Below, in pieces: positions 7,664-16,261 of a DNA stretch of 64,000 nucleotides. Source of the stretch: Oscillospiraceae bacterium (GTDB lineage Bacteria > Bacillota > Clostridia > Oscillospirales > Ruminococcaceae); the NCBI GenBank assembly GCA_016298065.1, contig JAEDDN010000003.1, forward strand, positions 112,281-176,280. The letters run 5' to 3'. The notes under the pieces are model-generated. The model worked only from the letters and a program-made list of their open reading frames with translations, made no database searches and was not told where the DNA came from. Each line of letters opens with the position of its first letter. Within the stretch, counting starts at the first letter, position 1. Both the position numbers and the translations under genes were made by a program.

Positions 7664-8854
7664 ATGACAAATAAAAACGGACGCTTTGGTATTCACGGCG
7701 GACAGTATATCCCCGAAACGCTTATGAACGCCGTAATAGAGCTTGAACAGGCGTATAATCATTTTAAAAATGATAAGGAATTTAATAAAGAGCTTAGCGA
7801 ACTTTTTAACGAATATGCAAACAGACCCTCTCGCCTTTATTATGCCGAAAGAATGACAAAGGACTTAGGCGGAGCAAAGATATACTTAAAAAGGGAAGAC
7901 CTAAACCATACCGGTGCGCACAAGATAAATAATGTGCTCGGTCAGGCGCTTCTTGCAAAAAAGATGGGAAAAACACGCCTTATAGCTGAAACGGGAGCAG
8001 GTCAGCACGGCGTTGCAACCGCTACAGCTGCCGCACTTATGGATATGGAGTGCGTGGTGTTTATGGGTAAAGAGGACACTATCCGCCAAGCGCTCAACGT
8101 CTACCGTATGCGTCTATTGGGTGCCGAAGTAATACCTGTAACCGGCGGTACAGCTACCTTAAAGGACGCAGTTTCCGAAGCTATGCGTGAATGGACGAGT
8201 AGAATTTCCGATACGCACTACTGCTTGGGCTCGGTTATGGGACCGCACCCGTTTCCAACGATTGTCCGTGATTTTCAGGCAGTAATCTCAAAGGAAATAA
8301 AAGAACAGATGTTAGATAAAGAAGGAAAACTCCCCGACGCAGTTATCGCTTGCGTGGGTGGCGGCTCTAACGCTATAGGAAGCTTTTATCACTTTATTGA
8401 CGATAAACAGGTGAAGCTCATAGGCTGTGAAGCGGCAGGCAGGGGAATAGATACCTTTGAAACCGCCGCTACCGTAAACACAGGTAAATTAGGTATTTTC
8501 CACGGAATGAAATCATATTTCTGTCAGGATGAGTACGGTCAGATTGCTCCTGTTTATTCCATTTCGGCAGGACTTGACTACCCGGGAATAGGTCCTGAGC
8601 ACGCACATCTTCACGATATAGGCAGGGCAGAGTATGTACCGATTACCGACGAGGAGGCAGTTGACGCTTTCGAGTATCTTGCAAAGGTCGAGGGGATAAT
8701 TCCTGCTATAGAGTCGGCGCACGCTATAGCTTATGCCAAAAAGCTTGCCCCCACAATGAGTAAGGATAAGATAATCGTGATTACCGTTTCGGGCAGAGGT
8801 GACAAAGACTGCGCCGCTATCGCAAGATATAGAGGGGAGGATATATATGAGTAA
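7664..8854 (+). CDS. trpB: Tryptophan synthase beta chain
   Basis: 396 residues. It joins indole and serine using PLP. The PLP lysine is in [14 protein letters not shown] near residue 84, and the phosphate-binding glycine stretch is [28 protein letters not shown] is the TrpB1-type substrate loop, so this is the TrpA-dependent enzyme, not TrpB2. The ATG follows GGAAAGGAAG. The 3' end overlaps trpA by 8 bp. Confidence 0.97.
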   Translation: MTNKNGRFGIHGGQYIPETLMNAVIELEQAYNHFKNDKEFNKELSELFNEYANRPSRLYYAERMTKDLGGAKIYLKREDLNHTGAHKINNVLGQALLAKKMGKTRLIAETGAGQHGVATATAAALMDMECVVFMGKEDTIRQALNVYRMRLLGAEVIPVTGGTATLKDAVSEAMREWTSRISDTHYCLGSVMGPHPFPTIVRDFQAVISKEIKEQMLDKEGKLPDAVIACVGGGSNAIGSFYHFIDDKQVKLIGCEAAGRGIDTFETAATVNTGKLGIFHGMKSYFCQDEYGQIAPVYSISAGLDYPGIGPEHAHLHDIGRAEYVPITDEEAVDAFEYLAKVEGIIPAIESAHAIAYAKKLAPTMSKDKIIVITVSGRGDKDCAAIARYRGEDIYE

Positions 8855-9617
8855 AATAGCTTCGGCTTTTAATAACAAAAAGGCGTTTATCGCCTTTATC
8901 ACCTGCGGAGATCCTGACCTTCAGACCACCGCCGCCGCAGTAAAGGCCGCTGTGGAAAACGGAGCAGGTCTTATTGAACTCGGCATACCCTTTTCCGACC
9001 CTACCGCAGAGGGACCTGTTATACAGGGTGCAAATCTGCGTGCGCTAAAGGGCGGTATAACTACCGATAAGGTGTTTGACTTTGTAAAGAAATTAAGAAG
9101 TGAGGTCACAGTACCTATGGTGTTTATGACCTACGCAAACGTGGTTTTCTCTTACGGAGCAGAGCGTTTTATCTCAAAATGCAAAGACGTTCAGATGGAC
9201 GGTATTATCTTACCGGATTTGCCGTTTGAGGAAAAGGAGGAGTTTTTGCCGCTTTGTCATAAATACGGCGTCGACCTTATTTCGCTGATAGCGCCGACCT
9301 CCGAAAACCGAATTGCAATGATAGCAAAAGAAGCAGAGGGCTTTTTGTATATAGTATCGAGCCTTGGCGTTACAGGTACAAGAAGCGAGATAAAAACTGA
9401 CCTTACTTCAATAGTCAAGGTTGTCCGCCAAAACACCGATATACCTTGTGCAATAGGCTTTGGTATTTCCACACCCGAGCAGGCAAAGAAAATGGCAGAG
9501 CTATCAGACGGAGCGATTGTCGGCTCGGCGATAGTAAAGCTACTCGAAAAATACGGCAAAGACGCCCCTAAATACATAGGCGAATATGTTAAGTCTATGA
9601 CCGAGGCGCTAAGGTAA
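8847..9617 (+). CDS. trpA: Tryptophan synthase alpha chain
   Basis: 256 residues from the ATG at 8847, which has AGGGGAGG upstream; an in-frame start further upstream lies inside trpB and is rejected. It splits indole-glycerol phosphate and passes indole to TrpB. The loop [19 protein letters not shown] contains the catalytic Glu (in LIELG), and [11 protein letters not shown] holds the second acid. [12 protein letters not shown] is the phosphate-binding and loop-6 region. It is the last gene of the operon. Confidence 0.96.
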   Translation: MSKIASAFNNKKAFIAFITCGDPDLQTTAAAVKAAVENGAGLIELGIPFSDPTAEGPVIQGANLRALKGGITTDKVFDFVKKLRSEVTVPMVFMTYANVVFSYGAERFISKCKDVQMDGIILPDLPFEEKEEFLPLCHKYGVDLISLIAPTSENRIAMIAKEAEGFLYIVSSLGVTGTRSEIKTDLTSIVKVVRQNTDIPCAIGFGISTPEQAKKMAELSDGAIVGSAIVKLLEKYGKDAPKYIGEYVKSMTEALR

Positions 9618-9667
9618 AATTAGTAAAATTTTGTTTTTACAGTATCGAATAATATGAGTACCATAAA

Positions 9668-9757
9668 AGCGACTTGCTTAAATATTTATCCCGATAAGGC
9701 TATTTTAAAGGCGGATAGATAACCGCCACCTTATCTAAAATATTTAAGCTTGTCGCT
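9668..9757. repeat. Nested inverted-repeat element
   Basis: Twenty-base arms (9668-9687 and 9738-9757) are complementary except for two bases. Inside them GATAAGG pairs with CCTTATC, and inside that GGCGG pairs with CCGCC, giving one long three-tier hairpin of about 90 nt between convergent trpA and htrA. It has no good T run, so it is not a plain terminator. It could be a structured RNA or a small non-coding repeat. Confidence 0.55.
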
Positions 9758-9785
9758 GTAATACATAGTATGATTAAAAAAATAA

Positions 9786-9826
9786 AAAGCCACAACACAA
9801 AGCGCTTACGCTTATGTCGTGGCTTT
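9786..9826 (-). terminator. Intrinsic terminator for the htrA operon
   Basis: An imperfect hairpin with AAAGCCAC/GTGGCTTT ends, followed on the minus strand by TTTTTATTTTTTT. It ends minus-strand transcription; on the plus strand the T run is poor. Confidence 0.7.
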
Positions 9827-9834
9827 AAATTATC

Positions 9835-9868
9835 GACGGATATTTTTTAAACTTAAAAAATATCCGTC
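9835..9868. repeat. Perfect 16-bp inverted repeat
   Basis: Arms 9835-9850 and 9853-9868 are perfectly complementary with a 2-bp centre (core GGATATTTTTTAA). It lies 29 bp beyond the htrA stop and probably forms an RNA 3'-end hairpin together with the terminator beside it. Confidence 0.6.
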
Positions 9869-9897
9869 TTAGTATCTTAATTTTTAAGGATAAAAAT

Positions 9898-11211
9898 TTA
9901 CTTCACAATATTGCTCGTGTTGTCCTCCTGCAATACTACTTCAATGTCGAGGTATTGCGGCTCGTTGTCGGTAATTCTGTATATTGTAAGCTTTACCGTA
10001 TCGCCCGGACGTTTGCTTTCGAGAATAGGCGATATATCGCTTAGCGTGATAACCTGCGTATCGTCAATACTTGTTATAATGTCGCCTGCCTGTACGCCTT
10101 TTTTGTAGGCGTCGGTGCTTTCGTCTACGGTTACTACTCTAAGCCCTGACGGTATACCCCAAAACTCTGCCAAAGTCTCGGAAATTGAGCTAAAGGTTAT
10201 GCCTATTCTTGTTCTGTCGGCAACATAGCCGTTTTGCATAAGGTTATCTATAATGTCCTTTGCAAAATTTATAGGGATTGCAAAGCCTATGCCCTCATAG
10301 TCTGTAGAGGCGATTTTAGAGGAATTTATACCGATTACCTGACCGTATTTATTAACTAAAGCTCCGCCCGAGTTGCCCGGATTTATGGCGGCGTCGGTTT
10401 GTATGCAGGCTACCGTATATCCCGAAGCACCTGTAGGAATCTGACGGTTAACGCCCGAAATAATACCCTGGGTAAGACTGCTCGCCAAGGTAAGACCTGT
10501 CGGGTTGCCGATTGCTATGGCTTTTTCGCCGACTTTAAGCGCACTCGAATCCCCAAACTCCGCAGGAGTTAGGTTATTCGCTTCAATTTTTATTACCGCT
10601 AAGTCTGTACGGGTGTCAACGCCTATTATTGCAGCGTCATAGGTTTCGTCCTCGCTTAGATAAACCACTACCTTGTCAACTGCCGTAACTGCGCCGGTAT
10701 AGGAGTTTGTCTGAGTTACAACGTGGGCGTTTGTAATGATATATCCGTCAGAAGACATTATGATACCCGAGCCCTCACCGCCGGAGTAAAAACTTTTTGA
10801 AGCAGCGTAACGAGAGTTTGTATTTGAGTAAACCACAATACCCACTACCGACGGCATTACCTTTTGGGCAATAGCCTCTGTAGTAAGCTCGCCGTCAACT
10901 GACTGGCTTTCTTGCTCTTCGGGAGTTTCATTTATAACAAGCGAATATTCGGAATCGGCGGAATTTGTTTTGCGTTGGGTGCCGGTTAAATCTGAACTAT
11001 TGTAAAGAACATACCCCAAAAAGCTTATGAGCGTTAAAATAAATAAAACACATATAATTACGGCAAATACCTTTAAGCCGTTACCGTTTTTGTGAGGCGG
11101 TGTAGGTGGGGTGGGAGATATACTATTTACCGTAAAATATCCCGACTGAATATCGTTATCGCTTTCAAAGCCGCTAAAGCCTTCGTGGTCGTTATTTTTA
11201 AATTCGTCCAT
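9898..11211 (-). CDS. htrA: HtrA/DegP-family membrane-anchored serine protease
   Basis: 437 residues. A cytoplasmic tail rich in acidic residues and prolines, one membrane helix (about 47-70), then a trypsin-like protease domain with His163 (TNAHVV), Asp203 (RTDLAVI) and Ser281 (NPGNSGGALVN). A single PDZ domain follows (about 330-430). This is the Gram-positive HtrA layout; the protease faces outward and degrades or refolds damaged exported proteins. It is the last gene after the response regulator and kinase with a 26-bp gap, which suggests the two-component system controls it, as CssRS does for HtrA in Bacillus. Confidence 0.93.
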   Translation of the reverse strand: MDEFKNNDHEGFSGFESDNDIQSGYFTVNSISPTPPTPPHKNGNGLKVFAVIICVLFILTLISFLGYVLYNSSDLTGTQRKTNSADSEYSLVINETPEEQESQSVDGELTTEAIAQKVMPSVVGIVVYSNTNSRYAASKSFYSGGEGSGIIMSSDGYIITNAHVVTQTNSYTGAVTAVDKVVVYLSEDETYDAAIIGVDTRTDLAVIKIEANNLTPAEFGDSSALKVGEKAIAIGNPTGLTLASSLTQGIISGVNRQIPTGASGYTVACIQTDAAINPGNSGGALVNKYGQVIGINSSKIASTDYEGIGFAIPINFAKDIIDNLMQNGYVADRTRIGITFSSISETLAEFWGIPSGLRVVTVDESTDAYKKGVQAGDIITSIDDTQVITLSDISPILESKRPGDTVKLTIYRITDNEPQYLDIEVVLQEDNTSNIVK

Positions 11212-11237
11212 ATATTTCTCCTTAAATATTTTATTTG

Positions 11238-12689
11238 TTAATTTTTCTTTAGCTTATCTTTTATTTTGACGGCAGGAAGGCTAAATATAAATTCACAGTA
11301 AGAGCCCTCAACGCTTTTTACCATTATGTCACCGTCGTGCAGGTTGACGATTGATTTTACAATGTAAAGCCCAAGACCCACGCCTGATTTATCAAGGCTT
11401 CTTGAACGGTCGGTTTTGTAAAATCGGTCAAATACTTTGGGGATTTCGCTTTTGCTGAGCCCTTTACCTGAGTTTTTAATTCCTATTTGGTATTTTGAGC
11501 CTTCACGGTTAAAGGAAAATTCAATATATCCGCCCTCGTTTGCAAATTTTATGGCGTTTTCTGTTAGGTTATAGATAACCTGCTTTGTTAAATTTTCGTC
11601 TGCGTTTACAAATACTTTGTCGTGGTCAAGCCCTCTTATATCGAGCCCTTTGGCTTCTATCTGCCCCTCAAGGCTGAAAAGCGTTTGGCAAATAGCTTCC
11701 ACCATATCAAACCTTTTACAGTTAAGCTTGGTTTCGCCTGCTTCTATGCGTGACAAGTCGAGCATTGTCCTTACGATTCCCGACATTCTCTTCACCTCGT
11801 CCGATACAATGCGCATATAACGCCTTTGCTCGCTTTGGGGTATTGTGCCGTCAAGTATACCGTCTATAAATCCGCCTATTGTTGTCATAGGGGTTTTAAG
11901 CTCGTGCGATACGTTGGAGATAAAGCTACGCCTCATAGTTTCAAGCGAAGATAACGACTGCGCCATATTGTTTAGCGACATTGCAAGAGCGCCCATTTCG
12001 TCATAGGAGGTCACAGCTATTCTTGCGGAAAAATCTCCGTTTGCAAACTTCTTGGTAGCCTCGCTCATTTCCTTTAGAGGCTTTACCATTTGCAAGGTCA
12101 CCGCATAAACGATAACAAATACAATACAAAGCACTATAAGCGAAGCGATTAAAAACATCTGAGCTATTTTAAATAAAAACGCAGACATCGTACGTCCCAC
12201 AGGCGTTACGGCAAAAACGTAACCTGTTAAATTTCCGTTTTTATCGAACATCGCTTTACCTACGGCAAAATTGTGAGACTTATATATGTTTTCCATCGAG
12301 CCCATAGCACGATAGATATTAGTTTCGTCTATGGAGTTTAGTATTGTTTCATTAACGACAGTACCAGAATGAATACAAGGTTGTGACTCGGTGCACATTA
12401 TTACGTTGCCGTTAGCATCGGTTATAAATATTTGAGAGTCGGTGGTGTGTGCGATAATTTTTATATCGTTTAGCACATTTTCGCTTTCCTTATCTTTGGT
12501 ATCATCTAAATTGACGCCGTCGTCTGTAACCTCGCATACGCTGTTTACACTGCTTAAAAGCAGGTCGTATTTTTCGTTTTTAAAATACTGCGACGAGGCG
12601 ACAAATATGACAATTCCCATAATGAATATGCATATTAAGACAAGCGAAGAAAATATTGAAAAATATCTTGCAAATATACTTTTTTGCAT
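11238..12689 (-). CDS. Sensor histidine kinase
   Basis: 483 residues. Membrane helices at about 10-31 and 176-198 enclose an extracytoplasmic sensor of about 145 residues containing two cysteines (CTESQPCIHSG), a possible disulfide. HAMP follows (about 200-252), then the H-box FISNVSHELKTPMTTI with His262, the N-box NLTENAIKFA and the G-box SGVGLGLYIVK. It should phosphorylate the response regulator encoded 21 bp upstream. The membership of htrA in the operon suggests it senses envelope stress; the actual signal is not visible. Confidence 0.92.
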   Translation of the reverse strand: MQKSIFARYFSIFSSLVLICIFIMGIVIFVASSQYFKNEKYDLLLSSVNSVCEVTDDGVNLDDTKDKESENVLNDIKIIAHTTDSQIFITDANGNVIMCTESQPCIHSGTVVNETILNSIDETNIYRAMGSMENIYKSHNFAVGKAMFDKNGNLTGYVFAVTPVGRTMSAFLFKIAQMFLIASLIVLCIVFVIVYAVTLQMVKPLKEMSEATKKFANGDFSARIAVTSYDEMGALAMSLNNMAQSLSSLETMRRSFISNVSHELKTPMTTIGGFIDGILDGTIPQSEQRRYMRIVSDEVKRMSGIVRTMLDLSRIEAGETKLNCKRFDMVEAICQTLFSLEGQIEAKGLDIRGLDHDKVFVNADENLTKQVIYNLTENAIKFANEGGYIEFSFNREGSKYQIGIKNSGKGLSKSEIPKVFDRFYKTDRSRSLDKSGVGLGLYIVKSIVNLHDGDIMVKSVEGSYCEFIFSLPAVKIKDKLKKN

Positions 12690-12710
12690 ATATCCTCCCG
12701 AAGCTTTCGT

Positions 12711-13403
12711 CTATTCGTTTACCTCAAATTTATATCCTACGCCCCAAACCGTCTTAAGCGCCCACTTATCCGAAACGCCCTCTAATTTTTCTCTGAGGCG
12801 TTTTATATGAACGTCTATAGTTCGAGAATCTCCGTAGTATTCAAAGCCCCATACCTCGTCGAGAAGCTGGTCTCTGGTGTAAACCCTGTTAGGATTGGAG
12901 GCAAGGTGGAAAAGAAGCTCCAATTCTTTAGGCGGCGTGTCTATTGTTTTGCCGTCTACCTTTAGTTCATATCTTGTCATATTTACACAAAGCTTATCGT
13001 AAACAACCTCTTTTACAGCGCTTTCATTAGAGCCTTTTCCTATTCTTCTTAAAACCGCTTTTATTCTGGCGATAACTTCTTTTGTGTCAAACGGCTTTAC
13101 AATATAGTCGTCTGCGCCGAGCTCTAAGCCCAACACCTTGTCAAAGGTTTCGCCCTTAGCGGTAGTCATAATTATCGGCACATTTGATTTTTTTCTTATC
13201 TCACGGCATACCTGCCAGCCGTCTAAGCCCGGCAGCATAATATCAAGAAGCACCATATCCGGAGACAGTGTGTTAAACTTACCCAAAGCTTCTTCGCCGT
13301 CATAGGCTAAGGTTACGCTGTAACCTTCCTTTTCCAAATAAAGACGTAAAAGCTCACATATATTTTTGTCGTCATCTACTACTAAAATTTTACCCAATGA
13401 CAT
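12711..13403 (-). CDS. OmpR/PhoB-family response regulator
   Basis: 230 residues. The receiver domain has the acidic pocket VVDDDKN, phospho-acceptor Asp54 (LLDIMLPGLDGW) and the conserved Lys in VKPFDTKE. The C-terminal winged-helix domain has YTRDQLLDEVWGFEYYGDSRTIDVHIKRLREK, typical of OmpR/PhoB proteins. It is the first gene of the RR-HK-htrA operon, with GGAGG before the ATG. A -10 TATAAT lies at 13460-13465 on this strand, and an inverted repeat CGACTT/AAGTCG (13424-13440) sits in the leader. Confidence 0.94.
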   Translation of the reverse strand: MSLGKILVVDDDKNICELLRLYLEKEGYSVTLAYDGEEALGKFNTLSPDMVLLDIMLPGLDGWQVCREIRKKSNVPIIMTTAKGETFDKVLGLELGADDYIVKPFDTKEVIARIKAVLRRIGKGSNESAVKEVVYDKLCVNMTRYELKVDGKTIDTPPKELELLFHLASNPNRVYTRDQLLDEVWGFEYYGDSRTIDVHIKRLREKLEGVSDKWALKTVWGVGYKFEVNE

Positions 13404-13556
13404 TATAATCCCTCCGTCAAAAACGACTTCACAAAAGTCGCTTATATTATGATAATCCTATTATACAACAAATCCTGTCGAAATAGTGAACAAATCTTTA
13501 AAGTTTTATTTAAAAATCGGTGAAAAATTCAGATAAGGCTTCTAATAAAAAAGCAT

Positions 13557-13585
13557 TTTACTTTTATGGGCTTTTAATGTATAAT
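13557..13585 (+). promoter_or_regulatory. Promoter of ychF
   Basis: TTTACT (13557-13562), a 17-bp spacer and TATAAT (13580-13585), divergent from the two-component operon. Confidence 0.6.
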
Positions 13586-13658
13586 ATATATTTGTGAAAT
13601 GAATAAGCGATGTAAAAAAATCGCTTTAAAACTTTATTGTGAAAACAGGTGTAAAGAT

Positions 13659-14753
13659 ATGAAATTAGGTATGGTAGGTTTACCTAACGTAGGAAAAAGT
13701 ACATTGTTTAATGCGCTTACAAATGCAGGTGCAGAATCTGCAAACTATCCGTTTTGTACTATAGAGCCGAATGTCGGCGTTGTAAGCGTTCCCGATACAC
13801 GTCTTGATTATCTTGCCGATATGTATAACCCTAAAAAGTTCACCCCTGCGGTTTTGGAATTTGTCGATATAGCAGGTCTTGTAAAGGGTGCTTCAAAAGG
13901 TGAGGGACTCGGCAACAAGTTTTTGTCCAATATCCGTGAGGTAGACGCTATCGTGCATGTGGTAAGATGCTTCGAGGATACAAATATCGTACACGTTGAC
14001 GGCAATATCGGCCCGTCCAGAGATATCGAAACTATAAATGCAGAGCTTATCCTATCCGATATGGAAATCTTGGAGAGAAGACTTTCAAAAGCCATAAAGG
14101 CGGCTAAGGCAGACAAGAAGCTACTTAGTGAAGTGGATTTTTTGGAGAGACTTATGGCGCATCTTGAAAAGGGCTTAAGCGCAAGAGCGTTTGACTTCAG
14201 CGAGGAAGAAGCCGAAATGATAAAGACAACGCCGCTTCTTTCAAACAAGCCTGTAATCTATGCCGCCAATATGTGCGAGGACGATTTTGTAAACAGCCTT
14301 GACAGTAATAAATATTATAAAGAGGTGTGTCAGATAGCAGAGCGTGAACACTCTTGTGTGCTTCCTATCTGCGCAAAAATCGAGGAGGATATCTCTGATA
14401 TGCCTTTAGAGGACAAAAAGATGTTTCTTTCCGAGTTAAACCTCGAGGAGTCGGGGCTCGATCGCATAATCAAGGAGGGCTATTCTCTTTTAGGTCTTAT
14501 CTCGTTTTTAACTGCGGGCGCAGATGAGGTAAGGGCTTGGACCATCAAAAACGGAACAAAAGCGCCTCAGGCGGCAGGTAAAATACATACCGACTTTGAG
14601 CGTGGCTTTATTCGTGCAGAGGTTATTTCCTTTGACGATTTGGTAGAGTGTAAGACAATGGTTATCGCAAAGGAAAAGGGGCTTGTCCGTCTTGAGGGTA
14701 AGGATTATGTTATGAAGGACGGAGATATCGTAAACTTTAGGTTTAACGTTTAA
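13659..14753 (+). CDS. ychF: Redox-regulated ATPase YchF (Obg-like)
   Basis: 364 residues from the ATG at 13659, matching the usual 363-366. The longer frame from 13599 adds a non-conserved leader and is rejected, since the family starts with the P-loop MVGLPNVGKSTLFNAL. Other motifs: FVDIAGLVKGASKGEGLGNKFL (switch region), the NKPV-containing nucleotide-base motif NMCE that makes the family prefer ATP, and a C-terminal TGS domain (LGLISFLTAGADEVRAWTI). It binds ribosomes and is linked to stress and translation. It has its own promoter. Confidence 0.94.
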   Translation: MKLGMVGLPNVGKSTLFNALTNAGAESANYPFCTIEPNVGVVSVPDTRLDYLADMYNPKKFTPAVLEFVDIAGLVKGASKGEGLGNKFLSNIREVDAIVHVVRCFEDTNIVHVDGNIGPSRDIETINAELILSDMEILERRLSKAIKAAKADKKLLSEVDFLERLMAHLEKGLSARAFDFSEEEAEMIKTTPLLSNKPVIYAANMCEDDFVNSLDSNKYYKEVCQIAEREHSCVLPICAKIEEDISDMPLEDKKMFLSELNLEESGLDRIIKEGYSLLGLISFLTAGADEVRAWTIKNGTKAPQAAGKIHTDFERGFIRAEVISFDDLVECKTMVIAKEKGLVRLEGKDYVMKDGDIVNFRFNV

Positions 14754-14781
14754 GACCTTTTATCATAGAGCAAAAAGTGTA

Positions 14782-14810
14782 GTGACAAAATAAACTAAAT
14801 GTGATATAAT
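14782..14810 (+). promoter_or_regulatory. Promoter of the glycosyltransferase gene
   Basis: GTGACA (14782-14787), a 17-bp spacer and TATAAT (14805-14810), about 75 bp before the start codon. Confidence 0.65.
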
Positions 14811-14885
14811 TTGTCTATGCGGTTTGCAGCATAGTTTTAGAAATAAAACTTGTAAGTTAGGTTTTTGTGTTTTTGGAGAATCGAT

Positions 14886-15662
14886 ATGCAGGCAGATCAT
14901 ACGTTTGTTATTTGTGCATATAAGGAGTCAAGATACCTCGAAGAATGTATAGACTCCCTAATGTCGCAGACAGTTAAAAGTAACGTCATTATGGTTACTT
15001 CTACGCCGAATGATTTTATAAACAGTGTCGCTCAAAAATACGGCATTGAGCTTTTTACTCATATTGGCAACGGCATAGGCTCGGACTGGAATTTCGGGCT
15101 TAGTATGGTCAAGACAAAATATGCTACTATCGCTCATCAAGACGATTTGTACGACAAAGAGTATCTTAAATGTTGCCTTTTTTCAATGCAAAAATATAAA
15201 AATCCGCTTATATGCTATACCGATTATTATGAGCTAAAGGATGAAAGACTGCTTCACGACACGGTGAATTTAAAGATAAAAAGAGTTTTGGCAAAAACCG
15301 CAAATGCTTTTAAAAATAACCGTTTTATAAGGCGCAGGCTTTTAGCTTTCGGCGATTTTATCGCCTGTCCTTCGGTTACATATAATATGGAAGCGCTTTG
15401 CGATTTTAAGTTTGACGAAACTCTTTCCGTTACGCTTGACTGGGACGCTTGGTATAGGATATGTAAGCAAAAGGGCACGCTTTGTTACTGTAATAAAACG
15501 CTTTTTACCCATAGACTTCACGAGGAGTCGGAAACCTCAAATGCGATAATGGACAGCAGGCGCACCGACGAGGATAAAATTATGTTTAATAAGTTTTGGG
15601 TAAAGCCGTTTTCCTTTATATTTTACAGTCTTTATAAAAACTCGCTTAAAACAAAAAAATAG
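14886..15662 (+). CDS. Family 2 glycosyltransferase
   Basis: 258 residues. The GT-A Rossmann start HTFVICAYKESRYLEECIDSL and the DxD-like acidic motif AHQDDLYD near residue 84 match family 2 transferases. LDWDAWYRI further on is a second conserved acidic site. No membrane helix is seen, so it is a cytosolic enzyme probably working on a lipid-linked glycan. The ATG at 14886 has TGGAGAA before it. It stands alone with its own promoter; the acceptor and sugar cannot be told. Other envelope sugar genes (galU, sugar transferase, yfhO) are elsewhere in the window. Confidence 0.82.
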   Translation: MQADHTFVICAYKESRYLEECIDSLMSQTVKSNVIMVTSTPNDFINSVAQKYGIELFTHIGNGIGSDWNFGLSMVKTKYATIAHQDDLYDKEYLKCCLFSMQKYKNPLICYTDYYELKDERLLHDTVNLKIKRVLAKTANAFKNNRFIRRRLLAFGDFIACPSVTYNMEALCDFKFDETLSVTLDWDAWYRICKQKGTLCYCNKTLFTHRLHEESETSNAIMDSRRTDEDKIMFNKFWVKPFSFIFYSLYKNSLKTKK

Positions 15663-15703
15663 TGAAAAATAAATAATGCCTTTGCGTTATTTATTTTATA
15701 TAT

Positions 15704-16039
15704 GCGGATATGGCGGAATAGGCAGCATCGTCGTTGAGCGCTGCCGGTGGCAGATGAAGCGAAAACGAGGATGGCGCAGCGGTCAAAATTTGCGGGCGTA
15801 AGCCGAATAAATTTTGGGTACCGCAAGAGTATCGCGAGTTAAAAACAAAAAAACATAAAAGTTTAATATATGCGGATATGGCGGAATAGGCAGCATCGTC
15901 GTTGAGCGCTGCCGGTGGCAGATGAAGCGAAAACGAGGATGGCGCAGCGGTCAAAATTTGCGGGCGTAAGCCGAATAAATTTTGGGTACCGCAAGAGTAT
16001 CGCGAGTTAAAAACAAAAAAACATAAAAGTTTAATATAT
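15704..16039 (+). repeat. Two tandem 168-bp units carrying a tRNA-Leu 5' fragment
   Basis: Units 15704-15871 and 15872-16039 are near identical. Each starts with the first 22 nt of the adjacent tRNA-Leu (GCGGATATGGCGGAATAGG plus CAG) and continues with 146 bp that replaces the rest of the tRNA. The intact tRNA begins exactly one period later at 16040. The 146-bp part can fold: CTGCC/GGCAG, and GCGGT-CAAAATTT paired with AAATTTTG-ACCGC around GGC-GTAA-GCC. A minus-strand reading frame here only translates the repeat. Confidence 0.9.
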
Positions 16040-16126
16040 GCGGATATGGCGGAATAGGCAGACGCGTTAGATTCAGGTTCTAATCGGGGCAACTCGGTGC
16101 AGGTTCAAGTCCTGTTATCCGCACCA
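16040..16126 (+). tRNA. tRNA-Leu (anticodon CAG)
   Basis: 87 nt with encoded CCA. Acceptor GCGGATA pairs with TATCCGC. The anticodon stem TTAGA/TCTAA holds loop TTCAGGT, so the anticodon is CAG, reading CUG. A long variable arm (CGGGGCAACTCGG) and A73 are typical of tRNA-Leu; the T-arm is CAGGTTCAAGTCCTG. Confidence 0.95.
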
Positions 16127-16130
16127 TTAA

Positions 16131-16160
16131 AAAATGACTTAGCGATTGCTAAGTCATTTT
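16131..16160 (+). terminator. Terminator of tRNA-Leu
   Basis: A perfect 13-bp stem AAAATGACTTAGC/GCTAAGTCATTTT with a GATT loop, directly after the tRNA. Confidence 0.8.
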
Positions 16161-16261
16161 GTGCTATTTCGTCAGTTAATAAACCCTCCTGTCATTTGAT
16201 AGGAGGATTACTTTTATTATTCATTATAAATGATATGCCGTAAAGTAGGGAAGTTTTCCCT

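Noticed and set aside
8799-8846. Upstream extension of trpA
   Set aside because: The extra residues lie inside trpB and are not TrpA-like; the ATG at 8847 has a strong ribosome site.
13599-13658. Twenty-residue N-terminal extension of YchF
   Set aside because: The family begins at the P-loop right after the ATG at 13659, and the total length then matches other YchF proteins.
15691-16092. 133-residue minus-strand frame
   Set aside because: It is the translation of the 168-bp tRNA-fragment repeat and runs into the real tRNA-Leu.
16186-16207. Hairpin CCTCCTGTCA/TGATAGGAGG as feoB terminator
   Set aside because: The stem is good but no proper T run follows on either strand; it may be only a decayed relative of the ldh terminator.
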